DNA from: Elephas maximus indicus
Lineage: Eukaryota > Chordata > Mammalia > Proboscidea > Elephantidae
Reading direction: 5' to 3'
Length of the DNA stretch: 64,000 nucleotides
NCBI RefSeq assembly: GCF_024166365.1
Contig: NC_064826.1
Coordinates: 25,692,001-25,756,000, forward strand
Shown: positions 48,877-61,129 of the stretch, one piece after another
Layout of the letters: every line of letters begins with the position of its first letter
How positions within the stretch are numbered: position 1 is the first letter of the stretch
The notes under the pieces: generated by a model
Databases searched by the model: none
The model's input: the letters and a program-made list of their open reading frames with translations, nothing else
What the model was told of the DNA's origin: nothing
Position numbers and translations under genes: made by a program

Positions 48877-49550
48877 CCTTTTAGTAAGGGAAAAGAATGG
48901 AATCTAGTTCAGTTTTTTTTTTTTTTTTTTAGGCAGCATTATCTGTCTCACAGCAATCTCAAGGCTGTGTCATTAGACAGGACTGAAGGGCACCTGAAAG
49001 AGGGGACATCCTCTTGGCTTTATCCTTCTAATGTTATATAATCCTATCATCATTGTTTTTTATTCTCTCTAGGGAAGAGCTTTATTTTACTCATTCCTGG
49101 TTTTAAACTTTTCTTAGTATTTGTATGTAGATTTCTGAGTGAATTGCTTCCATTTTTATTTTTTTTCTTCTGAGTCTGTCTACTTTGTTACTCAGAAAGT
49201 TAGGTCTCTGGAAACATCTGATCTCAGAAGCTGTGTCTCCAGCCCTTTCTAAGAGCTGAGAGAGAGGCCTTAGATGGCAACTACAATCAAAGCCAATTTG
49301 TTTAATTTCATGGAATATGTTTTGAGATCCGAGTGTTTAAAATATTTGGCCAGCGGTATCTGAGACTTGAAAATCAATTTTCAATGTATTATTAATATTA
49401 TTGGGTATTTCCATTAAATTTATAGAGTATTTATATCCATTTCAGTAACACAAATCCCTAATTCTATTTCTGGATGATTATAGGTAACACCAAATATGCT
49501 TATCAATGTCTTGCTATTTGGAGCATTAAAGAGATAACAAGGTATTTGGC
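48877..49550. other. Intergenic sequence, nothing recognised
   Basis: A T run lies near 48910-48930. No gene or named repeat. Confidence 0.5.
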
Positions 49551-49949
49551 TTTCACAGCTGTTAAGGATTGAATTGTGTCCTCTAAAAACATGTGTTGTA
49601 AACCCTAACCTCTATGCCTACAGTTATAATCTCATTTGGGAATGGGTAGTCTTCGTTATGTTAATAAGGCAGGATTAGTATGGGATGTGTTTTTAGTCAA
49701 TCTCTTACAAAATATAAAAAGAACAGATTAGGACAAGCAAGCAAGCAAAGATGGGGGAAGAGAGCTGCCAAGCTGCATGAAGATCATCCAGGAGCAGAGG
49801 CTCAAAGAGACAAGGACCTTCCTCCAGAGCCCACACAGAGAGAAAGCCTTCCCTTGAAGACAGCACTTTGAATTCAGGAGTCTAGTCTCCTAAACTGGGA
49901 GAAAATAAATTTCTATTTGTTAAAGCCACTCGTTTGTGGTATTTCTTTT

Positions 49950-50615
49950 CAGCGACATCACTAAGGTTGGTGTCATCCAGTGCGTTAACTCATGATGTCA
50001 CACCCCCCATGCTAATTATCGCAATACCAAAAACAAAACAGAACAAAACCCGTTGCCAATTCTGACTCATAGCGGCCCTATAGGACAGAGTAGAACTGCT
50101 CCCATAGAGTTTTCAAGGGGTGGCTGGTAGATTTGAACTGCCAGCTTTTTAGTTAGCAGCCAAGTTCTTAACCACTGTGCCACCAAGTCTCCATTACCAC
50201 AATATGGTAGCTAAAACATCATGAAATTTGACAAAATCAGCCACTATAAAAACACTGGCAGCAATGAAAACAACAGTGAGTGCTTACAGCCCATGCAGCC
50301 AAAACCACATGATTGGGAGTGTCATTTTAATTGAGTAATAATGACAACTGTGACTGGAGCACCTTAGCCAATTCAAAAAGTAAATTAGTGTGGTTTTAGT
50401 CTTGTAGGTATATCGATATATGTAAGCTAGGCTTACAAAAAATGTTTTTGTTTCTGTATCTAACTACAAGGATGTTTTTATTAAAAAATAATAAATTTCT
50501 GCTAAAACACGGCACAAAAAATTCATAGACAGCCATTTTGGATTCAGCCCCTCTGCAGTGTCACCTGGTGTAGTCTGCACCCCACCAACACTGCACGCTT
50601 CCTGCAACACCACTG
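49950..50615. mobile_element. Non-autonomous hAT-like DNA transposon
   Basis: A 666-bp insertion (SINE included) inside the LTR. Its ends are imperfect inverted repeats: cagcgacatcactaagg at the left against cagtggtgttgcaggaag read from the right on the minus strand, both CAG(C/T)G. It is flanked by tttctttt (49942-49949) / tttctgtt (50616-50623), an 8-bp duplication with one mismatch, and the intact LTR consensus has this site once. CAG ends and 8-bp duplications are hAT hallmarks. No transposase frame; a subterminal direct repeat gtgtcaYcYRgtg is present near each end. Confidence 0.8.
50027..50192 (-). mobile_element. AfroSINE inside the hAT-like element
   Basis: A minus-strand deleted-subtype copy. 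The duplication is attatcgcaata (50015-50026) / attaccacaata (50193-50204), 10 of 12 matching with both differences transitions. Confidence 0.9.
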
Positions 50616-51012
50616 TTTCTGTTATAGCAGCACTAGATAACTACGACAATAGCTAACTGAAAGATTAAAAAACATACAGAAAATACATTACTTTCGGAGC
50701 TGCATGCCAATCAGGTAGCTTAAACATAGCAGCAGAAGGAAATGGTGACCCCTAGAAACCACTATTTGTAGTTTAAATGTTTGGTGTGTTCCTCCTTTAA
50801 TTAATGCAAATAAAGTTTTTACTTGAGTCACTCTTGGTGTTAGAAATCATCAGTCTCACAAAAAGGCTAAAAATAATCTGAATGGAAAGTTTCTGTTGAA
50901 ATAGCTAGGTGGACTTTATGAGGATGAATAAATTCTATATTTTTAAACCTTGAAACACATTTCTGGAGTAATATGGGTATCCGGGTGCTAAGGAATTCTG
51001 TTAAGTTTTGTT

Positions 51013-51110
51013 ATGGTTTGAATTGTTACCCAAAATGATTGAAGTTTTATCTCTGCATGGGTGAATGAGACATTGTTTGGGGAAATAAGGTTTTTCTATT
51101 GTTATCAATT
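51013..51110 (+). mobile_element. MaLR-like LTR 5' fragment
   Basis: Begins tgttatggtttgaattgtta and runs to ggaaataaggtttttctatt. Truncated; the RTE at 51112 follows. Confidence 0.55.
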
Positions 51111-51111
51111 A

Positions 51112-53446
51112 AGTGGTTCCCAGTCCTAATCATTGGTGATAGAAACAATGCTGGAGATCAAATGATAGCCTTTTGCAAGACCAACGACTTACTCATTGTA
51201 AATACCTTTTTTCAACAACGTAAACAGCAACACTTAGACCTCGCCAAATCAACTACATCTGTGGAAAGACAATGGAGAAGCTCAGTATATTAATCAGAAC
51301 AAGGGCGGGGGCCAACTGTGGAACAGACCATGAATTGCTCATATGCCAGTCCAAGTTGAAGTTTAAGAAAATTAGAGCAAGTCCACAAGAGCCAAAGTAC
51401 ATCCTTGAGTATATCCCATCTGAATTTAGACACCATCTCAAGAATAGATTTGATGAATTGAACACTAATGACCAAAGACCAGGGGAGTTGTGCAAGGACA
51501 TCATACATGGAGGAAGCAAAAGATCATTAAAAAGACAGAAAAGAAAGAAAAGACCCAAATGGATGTCAGAGGAAACTCTGAAACTTGCTCTTAAACATCC
51601 AGCAGCTAAAGCAAATGGAAGAAATGATGAAGTAAAAGAGCTGAACAGAACATTTCAAAGAGCAGTGTGAAAAGACAAAGTAAAATATTACAATGAAATA
51701 TACAAAGATCTGGAGATAGAAAACCAAAAGGGAAGAACACTTAGCATTTCTAAAGCTGAAAGAACTGAAGAAAAAAATTTAAGCCTCTAGTTGCTATACT
51801 GAAGAATTCTAAGGGCAAAGTATTTAGCAAGACAGGAAGCATCAACAGAAGATGGAAGAAATACACAGTCACTGTACCAAAAAGATTTGATTGGCATTCA
51901 ACCATTTTAGGAGGCAGCATATGATCAAGAACCAATGGTATGAAAGGAAGAGGTTCAAGCTGCATTGAAGGCATTGATGAGAAAACAAAGCTCCAGGAAT
52001 TGATAGAATACCAACTGAGATGTTTCAACAAACAGATGCAGTACTGAAAGTGCCCACTTGTCTATACCATGAAATTTGGAAAACAGCTACCTGGTCAGCC
52101 AACTGGAAGAGATCCATATCTGTACCCACTCCAAAGAAAGGTGACTCAACAGAGTGCAGAAACTGTCCACCAGTATCATTAATATTACTCGCAAGTAAAA
52201 TTTTGCTGAAGATAATTCAAAAGAAGTTGCAGTAGTACATTAACAGGGAACTGCCAGAAATTCAAGCCAGATTCACAAGAGAACATGAAACAAGGAATAT
52301 CATTGCTGATGTCAGATGGATCCTGGCTGAAAGCAGAGAATACCTGAAAGATGTTTACCTGTGTTTTATTGACTATGCAAAGGCATTCGACTGTGTGGAT
52401 CATAACAAATTATGGATAACATTGTGAAGAATGAGAATTCCAGGACACTTAATTGTGCTCATGAGGAACGTTTACATAGATCAAGAGGCAATCATTCAAA
52501 TACAACAGGGGGATAGTGCACAATTAAAAATCAGTAAAGTTGTGCATCATGGCTGTATCCTTTAAGCATACTTATTCAATCTGTATGCTGAGCAAATAAT
52601 CTGAGAAGCTGGACTATATGAAGAAGAATGTGGCATTAGGATTGGAGAAATACTCCAGCCTTGATACAACTTTGCTTGCTGAAAGTGAAGAGGACTTGAA
52701 GCACTTACTGATGAAGATCAAAGACCATAGCTTTTAGCATGGATTGTACCTCAATATAAAGGAAACAGAAATCCTCACAACTGGACCAATAAGCAACATC
52801 ATAATAAATGGAGAAAAAATTGAAGTTGTCAGGGACTTCATTTTACTTGGATCCACAATCGATGCCCACGGAAGCAGCAGTCAAGAAATCAAACGATGTA
52901 TTGCATGGGGCAAATCTGCTGCAAAAGGCCTCTTTAAAGTATTAAAAAAGCAAAGATGTCACTTTAAGGACTAAGGTGTGCTTGACCCAAGCCATGATAT
53001 TTTCAACTGCCTCATCTGCATGGAAAACTGTACAATGCATAAGGAAGACCAAAGAATTGGTGCCTTTGAATTATGGTATTGGTGAAAAATATTGAACATA
53101 ACTTGGACTGCCAGAAGAACAAATCTGTCTTGGAAGAAGTATAGCCAGAATGCTCCTTCGAAGTGAGGTTGTGGAAACTTCATCTCACGTACTTTGGACA
53201 TGTTCTTAGGAGGGACCAGTCCCTGGAGAAGGGCATCATGCTTGGTAAAGTGAATGTGTGAGTGAAAGACAGGATGGCCCTCAAGGAAGTAGACTGACAC
53301 AGTGGCTGGCTGGAACAATGGTCTCAAGCATGGCAATGATTGTGAGGTTACTGCAGGACTAGGCAGTGTTTCATGCTGTTGTACATTAGGGTTGCTATGA
53401 GTCAGAACTGACTCAATGGCTCCTAATAACAATAATGACAACAATA
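51112..53446 (+). mobile_element. RTE (BovB-like) LINE, long degraded copy
   Basis: Starts in the C-terminal endonuclease region (LIIGDRNN, then DQMIAFCKTNDLLIVNTFFQQ) with an apparent internal deletion between these motifs, and runs through the RT palm to a tail (ggctcctaataacaa). RT pieces: KRSISVPTPKKGDSTECRN, CFIDYAKAFDCVDHNKLW. The YADD segment is altered here. Many stops. It is continuous where the 3450-6270 copy carries an LTR, so it serves as the empty-site reference. Confidence 0.92.
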
Positions 53447-53553
53447 TTCCTAATCCCTGATGAGTGATGTTTTATAAGAGGAGAGTCACATACAGGGGTA
53501 ATACATCATGTGAGGATCAGTCTACAAACCAAAAAATACCAAGCAACGGTCAA

Positions 53554-54052
53554 TGTCATGGACTGAATTGTGTCTCCCCCAAAATCTGTGTATCAACTTG
53601 GTTAGGCCATGTGTGGTTGTCCTCCATTTTGTGATTGTAATTTTATGTTAAGAGGTTTGGAGTGGGACTGTAACACCACCCTTACTCAGGTCACCTCCCT
53701 TATCCAATGTAAAGGGAGTTTCCCCGGGGTGTGGCCTGCACCACCTTTTATCTCTCTAGAGATAAAAGGGAAGGGGAGCAAGCAGAGAGTTGGGGACCTC
53801 ATACCACCAAGAAAGCAGCACCGGGAGCAGAGTGCATCCTTTAGACCTGGAGTTCCTGCACTGAGAAGCTCCTAGTCCAGGGGAAGATTGACAAGAAAGA
53901 CCTCCCTCCAGAGCCAACAGAAAAAGCCTTCCCTGGAACTGATGCCCTGAATTTGGACTTCTAGCCTACTAGACCATGAGAAAATAAATTTCTCTTTGTT
54001 AAAGCCATCCACTTTTGTATTTCTGTTATAGTAGCACTAGAAAACCAAGACA
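53554..54052 (+). mobile_element. MaLR/ERVL-type solo LTR
   Basis: A 499-bp element from tgtcatggactgaattgtgt to agaaaaccaagaca, with AATAAA about 70 bp before its end. Flanks gtcaa / gccag match weakly (3 of 5). Confidence 0.87.
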
Positions 54053-54205
54053 GCCAGGGTTGCAGAAACTGAAAGAGATGGGGAAGGATCTTCCCCTAAA
54101 GCCAAGAAAGAGCAATGCCCTGCCTACAGCCTGAAGTTGGACCTCTCTAGCCTTCAGAACAGTAAGAAAATAAATTTCTGTTCTTTAAAGCTGCCCACTT
54201 TTCAA
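54053..54205 (+). mobile_element. Older MaLR-like LTR 3' fragment
   Basis: Reads ctagccttcagaacagtaag, then aaaataaatttctgttcttt, the typical end of an MLT-type LTR. The 5' part is not seen. Confidence 0.55.
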
Positions 54206-54416
54206 AATGGTAAAAGCTTTTCAAAAGTTCGACTGAAGCTTAGCTATTCAAAATGGCCTTTCTACTAAACTACTTCATTTTCCGATATCAAAATTTGCGG
54301 AATAGGCCCATTTATTAAACTAGTTAAATATACGTGTTGATAAATAACTTGAACTTATTACTGTATAATCAACTACAATGAACTTTATACCTGTGTGTTC
54401 CTCTAAAACATACCCG

Positions 54417-54566
54417 GATTGTCCAATATGGTAATCACTAACCACGTGTAGCTATTGAACAACTTGAATGTGTGCCTGAGGAACTAAATTTTAAATTACA
54501 TTTAACTTTAATTTAAAAATTAAATAATCACATGTCGTTGGTGGCTACTGTATTGAGTAACATCAT
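54417..54566. mobile_element. Palindromic DNA-transposon fossil
   Basis: Left arm ttgtccaatatggtaatcac is mirrored by the right arm gtggctactgtattgagtaa, with an AT-rich centre. Family not named. Confidence 0.6.
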
Positions 54567-56465
54567 ATTTTTTGAAAATTGAAAACCCTGTGCGGTGTCT
54601 GTGAATGGAAACTGACCAACACTTGGACCACCTAGGTCACAAACCTGCTCCCTGGAGGGGCTCTGGAGAGGCCCTGGGAGCTGTCCTTGGCCCACTTTCC
54701 TGAAAGTGGACAGCTGTGCAAAGGGTATTAGCACCTTAATACTTTCACACCAATTTAGAGACTAAGTGAGAGGCACAAAGCAACTACTGGCAATTGCAAA
54801 TAAAATGGCTTTGGAAGTAATCTAGACACAAAGAGGGTCTGTGCAATTTCATTCTGTGCCCAAGAGGAAATAACAAAATGTAAAGATTGGTGTAAGCACA
54901 TACCAGGCCCTGGGGGTCAAGCACAAGGAGCACAACATAGACAGTTCCCCACCCTGCATTATTCTCCCCAGGCTGCTGTGGACTAAGGTTCAAGGTGTAT
55001 ATTTTCAGCAGGATCGTTAAATCACTTCCTAATTGCAGCTGGCTTGCAGGAAAGGACTGGGATCAGAGCTATGTTAAGGAGACTTCCCAGGAGGGCAGAG
55101 ATGTGCTGGTAAAGTCCCAGGTTTAATGGCTGAGAATCCTTCTGTGGATTCCTACTTTTCTCCCCTGGAGAGTATGTATGTTACCTGCCTCTAGAGCCTG
55201 GTACAGGCTGACCTGTGCTACAATTCACCGACCTACAAGGGACTTTCAAAAGAGTAGAGTCCTGGTCCCTTGACCTACTTCCAAAATGTCCAAACAAAAA
55301 GTGAAAAATCCATTTAGACACAGGCTATTGAAGTTGTACAAACAAGAAAAAGGGAAGGATTTAGAAGTAGAATATCTCCTACTGGATTTATAGTCATAGA
55401 CAGACCCTTTTTTTCCTACTTGTTCTTACCTGTGATCTCAAAGTTAAGAGACATCTATATTAAAAGTACCATCATATAAAAGTAATGTTTTATGATTATA
55501 TCACCTAATAAATGACAAAGATGAACATAATAAAATACATATTAATGACCCATGCTAGTTTAGACAGATTATTAGATTATTTTGCTTGGTATATCAAAGG
55601 ATTTATACAGCTGAATGGTTACATTTTTTAACAGACAAGCATATCTTAAAGTAATTTGCTTAAATTTTTCAAACAGAAATTTGCAAGTCTTTCTTCTTTT
55701 AAAATGTCCTTGCTTTCTTCTTGAATATATTTATTATTCAGTAGTTCCTAAGGAATCGTTACATTAGCACGTTACAGTAGCGTACTTTTTAAAAATCCAC
55801 CTGGCTATAAATTTGAAAAGTACTGATGAGGTTTAACCCAGGAATATTAATTAAGAATGAAATTAATTAGTGTATTTTTATCATTCAAATATAGATGTAA
55901 GCTGTCTAAGAGCTGGATTCTTTAACGCTCTGCTTTAAGGTTCGTATATAAATTGGTTTAATGTTATTTTCTACAACATTTAATTTGTCAAATGCTATGA
56001 CATACACATGACACATTAAAGAACTACAAAAGAGAATGAAAAGAAAGCAAGAAACAAATCAAATTGAAATAAAGTATTCTGATATATTTTTAAAATATGA
56101 TTTTGACACGTGTGTATTTTCTGGAAGAATTTGTGGTTAAAACCAAGGAAATTGCTTATTCTTCAGCAGAAAAGAAACTAATTGAGAAGCCTCAAGGTTA
56201 GTTGATTTCTGAGTATTAATCTTAGGTATCTGGATGGAACTGCATGTCATGCATATATCTTACTAGTTGTTATTCAGTTATTGCTAATAAATACTCACTT
56301 TGGGGTTTTATTTTCTCCCCTTACTCCCCTCCATGGGTGCACTGAATGCTTCCTGCCCCTTGATCAATGAAACATAAGAGGAATGCAATGATCAAAGGCT
56401 GAAAAGCATTTACCCCGTTGGTTTTCTTTCCCACCCTTCTGCCTTACCCAGGAGAACATGCCTGG
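54567..56465. other. Mostly unique sequence
   Basis: No gene. 55480-56300 is AT-rich, high-complexity and free of recognisable repeats, a possible site of conserved non-coding DNA. Confidence 0.45.
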
Positions 56466-56514
56466 GCTAGCGGGTGGGTCCCAGGAGAAGGACGAGAGGC
56501 GGACGGAGGAGATC

Positions 56515-56640
56515 TACCTCCGATGAGCTGCTCCAGCCAAGCCCAGACACATGAGAAACAGTAAATGATTGTTTCTCTAGGCACTGAATGTTGTGGTGAC
56601 TGGGTTTGGCAATAGGTAACTCATCCAGCCCGTGATAAGA
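56515..56640 (+). mobile_element. MLT-like LTR 3' fragment
   Basis: acacatgagaaacagtaaat, gattgtttctctaggcactg, then aatgttgtggtgactgggtt, resembling the MLT1 LTR end. Confidence 0.5.
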
Positions 56641-56750
56641 AATGCAAGAGGCAGACTGCCTGGGTTTGAGGTCCAGCTCCGTCATATACTAGTTCTGAAT
56701 GACCTCTGCACATTTGAAACCTCTCTGAGCCCGTTTTTACAGCCTGTCCA
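56640..56750 (+). repeat. MIR fragment
   Basis: gcagactgcctgggtttgag then ccagctccgtcatatactag, then a degraded tail. Confidence 0.75.
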
Positions 56751-56752
56751 TG

Positions 56753-57034
56753 CAAGGCCTCGAGCCTTAGGTGTCCTGGAATGTTTCAAATCTGTAAAGG
56801 CACTAGACTGTCTTAAATATTGTAAAGGGACAACGTAATGCTACAAAGGCAAGTTTGGCTGTTAAATGTATCGTTGCCTTATAAAATCATAATTATAGTG
56901 ATTATTCAATTTTTAAAAAAAAAACTTTAGTTGAATGGCCTAGTGTAGGGGTTGGCACACATTTTCTGCAAGGAGTCAGATAGTTAATATTTTAGGCTTT
57001 GTGGCCTTAGTGTTTCTGTCACAACTATTCAACT
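56753..57034. repeat. Direct duplication, copy 1
   Basis: About 285 bp beginning aaggcctcgagcc and ending tattcaactc, repeated at about 58808-59093. Its last third is the start of a hAT-Charlie-type repeat (ggttggcacacattttctgc). Confidence 0.85.
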
Positions 57035-57159
57035 CAATGTCTAACTTGGAGCATTAAGACAGAATGTCCCGGGAAGGTGGTTTCTCTAGGCGAAAAGTAA
57101 TGTCAGATTAATTAGTAAGTTTGACAGTGTGGAAGTTATATCGAGACACTCATGGAGGG

Positions 57160-57372
57160 TGGTGGTGGTGGTAGGTGCCATCAAGTAAATGCCTACTCAC
57201 GGCAACCTTTTGTATAACAGAATGAAACGTTGCTGGAAGCTGTGCCATATTCATGATATTTGGTATGTTTGAGACCATTGTGGAACAGGGTGCTCAGCCA
57301 TATCTTGCTCAGTACCTGCGCCATTTTTTTTTCCCTTCCCTAGCCTGTCCCTGTCTCCAAGCATGATTTTGC
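57160..57372 (-). mobile_element. Old RTE LINE 3' fragment
   Basis: Starts with GGT repeats and taggtgccatcaagtaaatg, later gtttgagaccattgtggaac and caagcatgatttt. More diverged than the other RTE copies. Confidence 0.75.
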
Positions 57373-57373
57373 T

Positions 57374-57756
57374 GTTAGCTCCTCTAGAAGTTAAAAGTTA
57401 ACCAATGTTTCCCCTGGTACCGTGGAAAAACAAGTGATATCGATCTAAGCCTGTTCAACAGGATGATGCTCACCAGGGTGGAGCCAGTCACCACCTGGGC
57501 TGATAGGATAATGGCAGGAAAAGATCGACATGTTTGAGACATGACCCCCAAAACCACACAGGAGAATGAATATTCCGCAAGTTCCTAAAACCCATGTCTC
57601 CTTTTCCCTATAAAACCCCAGCTGGCCTCCAGTTTCTTGAGACAGACAGGTTTAGGAGGAAACCATTCCCCTCTGTCTTCTATATATTGATATATATAAT
57701 AAAGCTCTTGCTACCCACCTCGCCCCCATCTCAAGAACTGGCTGTTTGTGGCAGGT
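57374..57756 (+). mobile_element. Endogenous-retrovirus LTR, class I-like
   Basis: A segment with the order of an LTR: a TATA box (ctataaaacc, about 57610) and a polyadenylation signal AATAAAG near 57700 followed by ctcttgctacc. It probably starts tgttagctcc and ends near a ttgtggca. No viral gene is attached. Boundaries and class are tentative. Confidence 0.6.
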
Positions 57757-58046
57757 GGCTCTAACTAGAGAAATTGCAGTAACGATGTTGGCTGTTGAAA
57801 ACCTGGATAGCACCAAATTATAGGGGGATTTAATGGTAGCCACAAAGAAACTACACTGGGGAAAAAAGGCAAGGATTACATTCTTGGAAAGCAAAAGTTA
57901 CAGAAAAAGAAAATATAATCTTAGTGCATTACTTGGGTCAACGGTAAGTAGAAGTCATAATATAAATGCCAAATGTTGATGTAAACAAAAATCGTGCTAT
58001 ATCTACATTGAAAGGGGGACATCACAGAGCTATATTTGCATTTACC

Positions 58047-58143
58047 CCAGGGTTTCTCAACCTCGGTACTATTGACGTTTTGGGTCTGATAAATGGTTGT
58101 TGTAGGGGGCCGTCCTGTGTATCATAGGATGTTTAGCAGCATC
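58047..58143 (+). mobile_element. MER5A-type hAT fragment
   Basis: cagggtttctcaacctcggt, then gggccgtcctgtgtatcata, ending in ggatgtttagcagcatcc. The 3' half is missing. Confidence 0.88.
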
Positions 58144-58329
58144 CAGTTCTTATCCTTACTCCACTCTTCACTCAATTTGAATAACATGGTCCATCCTTAT
58201 AATTATTCTTTTTTGTACTTATAGCCTCGTCTCCTTTGCCTGTCTCTTCCTTTGTCTCTCCTTTGCTCAAACTAAAAACAGATAGAAAGAGGAAGGAGGC
58301 CTTATTTTAACATTAGAAGTCAAAACTCA

Positions 58330-58432
58330 GGTGGGCCTTTCTTCCCAGGTGCCTCTGGATGGACTGGAACCTGCAACTTTCTAGTGAGCAGCCAAGCACA
58401 TTAACCGTTTGTACCACCCAGGGACTTCCATG
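58330..58432 (-). mobile_element. AfroSINE head fragment, old subtype
   Basis: Plus-strand text cccaggtgcctctggatgga to gtttgtaccacccagggact, the 5' half of a minus-strand old-subtype copy. Confidence 0.78.
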
Positions 58433-58807
58433 GAAGACGTAGTCAGGAGGTATTAAATTGAAAAGGAAAGTGAAGTCAGAGTGCAGCGGAACCTTGGACT
58501 CCAGCTGAAGGGACCCTGTTCAGCTCTATCACCGCTCATTGGGCAATGACTCTTCTCTGTTCCTTCAGTCCCAGTCTCCTGCATCATCCCCATTTAGGAT
58601 TGAAATCTATTGGCCTTCCCTCCTTTACCAGGATCCTTTGAAGCACAGGTTTTACTCTAATCTTCAGTGGAACTTGAGGACATCTGTAATTCATCTGCTT
58701 CTTTTATTATGCCAGAGTCTCTAATCAAACAGAATCTGAGGAGAACACAGAATTCAACCTGTCAAACAGTAAACAAAGAGGCTGTCCTAATAGCCCAGTG
58801 TTCTCAC

Positions 58808-59229
58808 AAGGCCTCGAGCCTTAGATGTCCTGGAATGTTTCAAATCTGTAAAGGCAGTAAACTGTCCTGCATATTGTAAAGGGACAACGTAATACCACAA
58901 GGGTAAGTTTGGCTGTTAATGTACCGTCGCCTTATAAAATCAGGATTATAGTGGTTATTTTTAGAAATGTTTTTTAGAAATGTTTTAGTAGAATGGCCTA
59001 GTGTAGAGGCTGGCAAGCTTGTTCTGTAAAGAGTCAGAGTTAATATTTTAGATTTTGTGGCCTTAGTGTTTCTGTCACAACTATTCAACTCTGCCATTTT
59101 AGCGGAAATCAGCCATAGACAATGCATAAATCAGTGGTTGTAGCTGTGTTTCAGTAATGCCTTATTTATAAAATGCAGATACAAAAACAGATGGTGAGCC
59201 CAATTTGGCCCAAGGACTTTGCCAATCAC
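58808..59229. repeat. Direct duplication copy 2 and complete hAT-Charlie-type repeat
   Basis: 58808-59093 is the second copy of the 56753-57034 block. The hAT-Charlie-type repeat continues past the end of the duplication to 59229 (gcagatacaaaaacagatgg, then aatttggcccaaggactttg). Confidence 0.8.
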
Positions 59230-59355
59230 TGAAGTTTGGCAGTTGGAAACCACCACAGGAGAAAGATTTACAGCCTTGGAAACCCTAAGGGGCAGTTCTA
59301 CTCTGTCTTATAGGGTCACTAGGAGTCGGAATCAACTCAGATGGTACTGGGAATG
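59230..59355 (+). mobile_element. AfroSINE, 5'-truncated
   Basis: tttggcagttggaaaccacc, then gggcagttctactctgtctt, to tcggaatcaactcagatggt. Confidence 0.85.
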
Positions 59356-60510
59356 GAGACCTAGTATGTTTCTCAAACTTGAGTCATGCACATACCACCT
59401 TCACAGTTTTTGTTAAATCGATATACATCTGTAATTATGTTTATCATACAACTATTAAAGCTCACTGTTTTTAAGTAAGTTGATTCTAAAGTAAAAATAT
59501 TGCCACTGTCAAAGGAAAACTAGTATTACTTGTAATAAAAAGGCCACCTTAAAAACAAATACAATTAAAACACAATTTTGTAATATAAGTTTTTTCATTG
59601 AAATTTGAATAAGGAATACGAATTATTACAAAAGGCAAAACTCCTTACAAAAAAAGAAAACAAAGACGCTAGCCTCATCTTGCCCCTCCCTCCTCACTAC
59701 TTCCCTCACGTTAGCCACCTTCTAAGTCCCTCCCACTTGCCTTCGCTGTACCACCACAGCACCAGGTGCACACGCTATTCTGCCTACCTGCAGTGTCTGC
59801 CCCTGCCTCCTCACCTGGTTAACTCCAACCCAGCAGGAAAGCCTCTCCCTGAATAAGTTAAGCCTTCTGTTCATAGGCCAGCTGATTATTCCTTGGAAGC
59901 ACCAGTCAAAAGTGCAGTTTTATACTGGCGGGACACGATTGGGCTATTTACTGACTGCCCTTCTGTGCCCTCTGCCCTTAAAGTCAAGAGACCAACATCT
60001 GACACAGTGCTTCTCCATGGTAGTTTCTGGATAAATACATATTTCACTGAAGGGTAAATGAAATAACTCAGATTTTTAAAAACATGAATTAGTCACTTCT
60101 GTTTGTAACTGATGTCTTTCCTAATCTAAGTCTACACTTTATCCCTTGGACTGTAAACTTGTATTCTGGTGACCGAGACAGAAATGTCCTAAGGGAAATG
60201 TTTAGCAGCCCAGCAGGGTGGGAGGGAGTTCTTCAAATCATGTTGGAGAAGAGGTGAGTGATTCTACTTGGTTTTAGGGTTTAGATTTCTCCACATCTTC
60301 CCAGATATCGCCGTTTCGAATGTCAGGACCCCTTTCTTTCTTATCAGCGCTCTTACATCTCATGAGATCTGGCGAGAATATAAATTTAATGCTATAAAAT
60401 AAATAGGTAATTCTTAAAAGAAAAAATGTTCTTGCCTGTAAAATGCAAAACTCTCTGGCATTTTAAAAGTATTTTGTACATAGTTTGGGAAATAGTGACA
60501 AGTTAAACAG
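59356..60510. other. Intergenic sequence with a possible L2 scrap
   Basis: 59985-60060 resembles an L2 3' end (cacagtgcttctccatggta). Otherwise no gene or named repeat. Confidence 0.45.
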
Positions 60511-60514
60511 CAAA

Positions 60515-60680
60515 GTTTTAGACTGAAGAAGACCTGGATTCGAATTCTAGTTCTGCCACTTACCAACTTTTGTAATCTAGGTTTCCTTACCTGGAACCCG
60601 AAGGTAACAAGAACTACTTCACAGGACAATAGTAAGAATTTCGTTCAAATAATAATGTACGGTAAACACTAAGCCCAAGA
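60515..60680 (+). repeat. MIR fragment
   Basis: acctggattcgaattctagt, then tctgccacttaccaactttt. Confidence 0.85.
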
Positions 60681-61129
60681 TCTGACTAGCATATGAGAAG
60701 AATGACATAAATGTTTAGTATCACTGCTAGTGTTAGCTATATAAAGTATATGCTACATTCTCTTAATGCCTATGAAAGATACACAATGTACAAAAGGAGT
60801 ATTTTTTAAAAACCTGGAATAAAAGGATTATCTAGCGTGTCTTTTGTAATTCAAAACACAGCATCATTTTTTCCACATTTCCTTTTGCTTTCATTTAATG
60901 AAAAATCTAAAAATTATTAAGAAAACATTTATAGAATAATAAACACAATTTAACACATAAGCAACATAAACACAGAGGAAATAAACAGAAATGTACAAAC
61001 TGTTAAACCATACATCTAGGGTTTATTTAAAAAATTATTGGGTACAAGAAACTTTGTGATAATCTCTTAATTTTTCAAAAAAAGTTTTCTTTTAATTAAA
61101 AGTGTGTTTATGTTTTCAAAAAACTTTCA

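Larger units (their letters stand above)
49560..50648 (+). mobile_element. MaLR/ERVL-type LTR carrying a hAT-like insertion
   Basis: Starts tgttaaggattgaattgtgt and ends agcactagataactacgaca. The LTR is interrupted at 49950-50615. Flanks acagc (49555-49559) / atagc (50649-50653) form a 5-bp duplication with one mismatch. Confidence 0.88.

Noticed and set aside
53549..54057. A 5-bp target duplication for the LTR at 53554-54052
   Set aside because: gtcaa and gccag match at only 3 of 5 positions, too weak to claim.
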